A stretch of DNA of 64,000 nucleotides from Euborellia annulipes. Its lineage: Eukaryota; Arthropoda; Insecta; Dermaptera; Anisolabididae. This document shows positions 62,965 to 64,000 of the stretch, in pieces. The stretch's first letter is position 1. Each line of letters opens with the position of its first letter. The position numbers and the translations under genes are program-made. Under the pieces are notes generated by a model. It worked only from the letters and a program-made list of their open reading frames with translations, did no database searches and was not told the DNA's origin. The stretch lies in contig JAKCPI010006242.1 in the NCBI GenBank assembly GCA_023213315.1, positions 186,001-250,000 on the forward strand, read 5' to 3'.

Positions 62965-63740
62965 TCAGAATTTTTTTTTAAATTAATTTGGAAACTTCAT
63001 AAATGTTAAATGGGATACTAATCCTTACAGGAAATGATATTCAATGATCAATCATTTTCAATCAATGAAATTATTATATTGCATTTGAATCTATAATTGC
63101 GGCATTTTGATGAAGAGCTTAGCTCTTTATCATCTTTCACGACGAATATCAAATAGAATATTTACATATATGATTGTAGGGTAGGCCTATATTTTTTTGT
63201 CAGAATGTCCGTATTTAAAAGAAATATTAATTTAGAAAATAATAACAAATAAATTGTATCCTGTGTAAATTGGCCTAAACTTGTAAATAAAAAATAATTA
63301 TTTCAGAAAATTCAAGTTATTTTTATACTATTTGACGTGAAATTACCCATTTACAATCTTATGCATCGAAAGGGAGAGGAGCGCGAGCAGCCAAAAACAA
63401 AACCTTCGATTAATCAACAATTACCAGATGGTTCGGGAAAACTTTGTTCTCCCATCATCAGTCCTTTAAAATTGTATAAGTCCGGGAGTTGTACAAATGG
63501 GCACAATATATCTGAGGCTTTCTTTTTTGGCTGATCCTGCTTCTCTTCCTTTTGCATAAATAAACAGTAGGGACGGATTAGTGCTATTTTGTCGGTAGGG
63601 GCAGTTGGTTGGAAGAATAAATTTACAAAAGAGCCTCTCTGGGGCATGGAAATTTTTTTAAATAATATCTTCAAAGCCTAGCATCTTTAAGGTGATTTGA
63701 GACTTAAAAATGATAGTTTAAAATAAAGGTAAAAAAATAT
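62965..63740. other. AT-rich unannotated interval
   Basis: Two overlapping short frames on opposite strands at 63337-63674 share the moderate-GC stretch 63365-63530. No domain or splice pair is evident. Confidence 0.45.
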
Positions 63741-63757
63741 TTTAGACAGGTTTTTTA

Positions 63758-63825
63758 CGGCAAGCGGGACTTGAACCCGATTTTTGTTGAAACTCTAGAT
63801 CAGTCATGCGTATCCCTTATAATTG
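63758..63825 (-). other. tRNA-like 3' half (T-arm), possible tRNA pseudogene or SINE head
   Basis: The minus strand contains ATCGGGTTCAAGTCCCGC (B box/T-arm: stem CGGG...CCCG around TTCAAGT) and ends CTTGCCG followed by TAAAAAA. No matching acceptor 5' strand or anticodon arm was identified upstream, so it is not a complete tRNA. Confidence 0.4.
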
Positions 63826-63839
63826 TCTATATATAATAA

Positions 63840-64000
63840 TTGCGGTGTGTCCGTCTGTCCGTCTGTCCGTCCGTCTGTCACGCTCTGTTTGACCTACTTC
63901 CCGTTGGAATTTTGAAACGAAATTTTGCAGTCTTATAGAGGACGTTATGGAGGGTCCAGGAAAAATACTCGGGTCCCGAAATTCCTATAACTTTTTGAGT
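63840..64000 (+). repeat. Family C dispersed repeat, copy 2 (runs off the window)
   Basis: Starts with a (GTCCGTCT)n tandem block at 63849-63882, then CACGCTCTGTTTGACC, CTTCCCGTTGGAATTT and GTCCCGAAATTCCTATAACT. It is the inverse of 26865-27025. The element continues beyond position 64000. Confidence 0.65.

Overview
The window looks like a stretch of an invertebrate (most likely arthropod) nuclear genome. It is AT-rich, gene-poor and built mostly from layered transposable elements. No intact protein-coding gene, rRNA or functional tRNA was found. Evidence for a eukaryote: tRNA-derived SINEs with poly(A) tails, a spliced hAT transposase pseudogene, an LTR retrotransposon, a non-LTR reverse transcriptase fragment, and GC-richer islands bounded by consensus splice sites. 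The species is not identified.

Layout. 1-2.3 kb: two SINE families, a hairpin-ended element (called Family A here) and a 260-bp hAT MITE with an 8-bp target duplication. 2.66-6.15 kb: a complete hAT element with TIRs, 8-bp TSD, a two-exon transposase broken by three frameshifts, and a nested SINE. 6.3-6.6 kb: a possible promoter and first exon on the minus strand. 6.9-18 kb: hAT MITEs, Family A copies, small palindromic elements and AT-rich filler. 18-33 kb: mostly unique AT-rich DNA with a decayed C-terminal gene fragment (22 kb), Family A copies and a foldback element of Family B (29.6-30.5 kb). 33.4-44.0 kb: four candidate minus-strand exons separated by TE-filled introns, a 1.45-kb near-perfect palindrome (35.2-36.7 kb), and a 2.2-kb TA-flanked foldback transposon with a nested hAT element (39.6-41.8 kb). 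44-48 kb: a Family A copy split by two SINEs, an inverted pair of a GC-richer repeat and a hAT MITE. 48.9-50.9 kb: an LTR element that kept only LTRs plus an open RNase H-integrase frame. 51-62 kb: dense Family A, a 1.5-kb composite hAT element, and other MITEs. 62.2-63.0 kb: a broken non-LTR reverse transcriptase.

The most unusual content is Family A: at least 16 copies in 64 kb, no visible protein, a near-perfect ~90-bp terminal hairpin, and one exact head-to-tail junction. A second recurrent signal is a hammerhead-like core (CTGANGA, short hairpin, CGAAA) found inside several unrelated palindromic elements. Many TE boundaries here are supported by explicit target-site duplications read directly from the sequence. 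The TE names rest on TIR/TSD and protein motifs, since no database search was possible.
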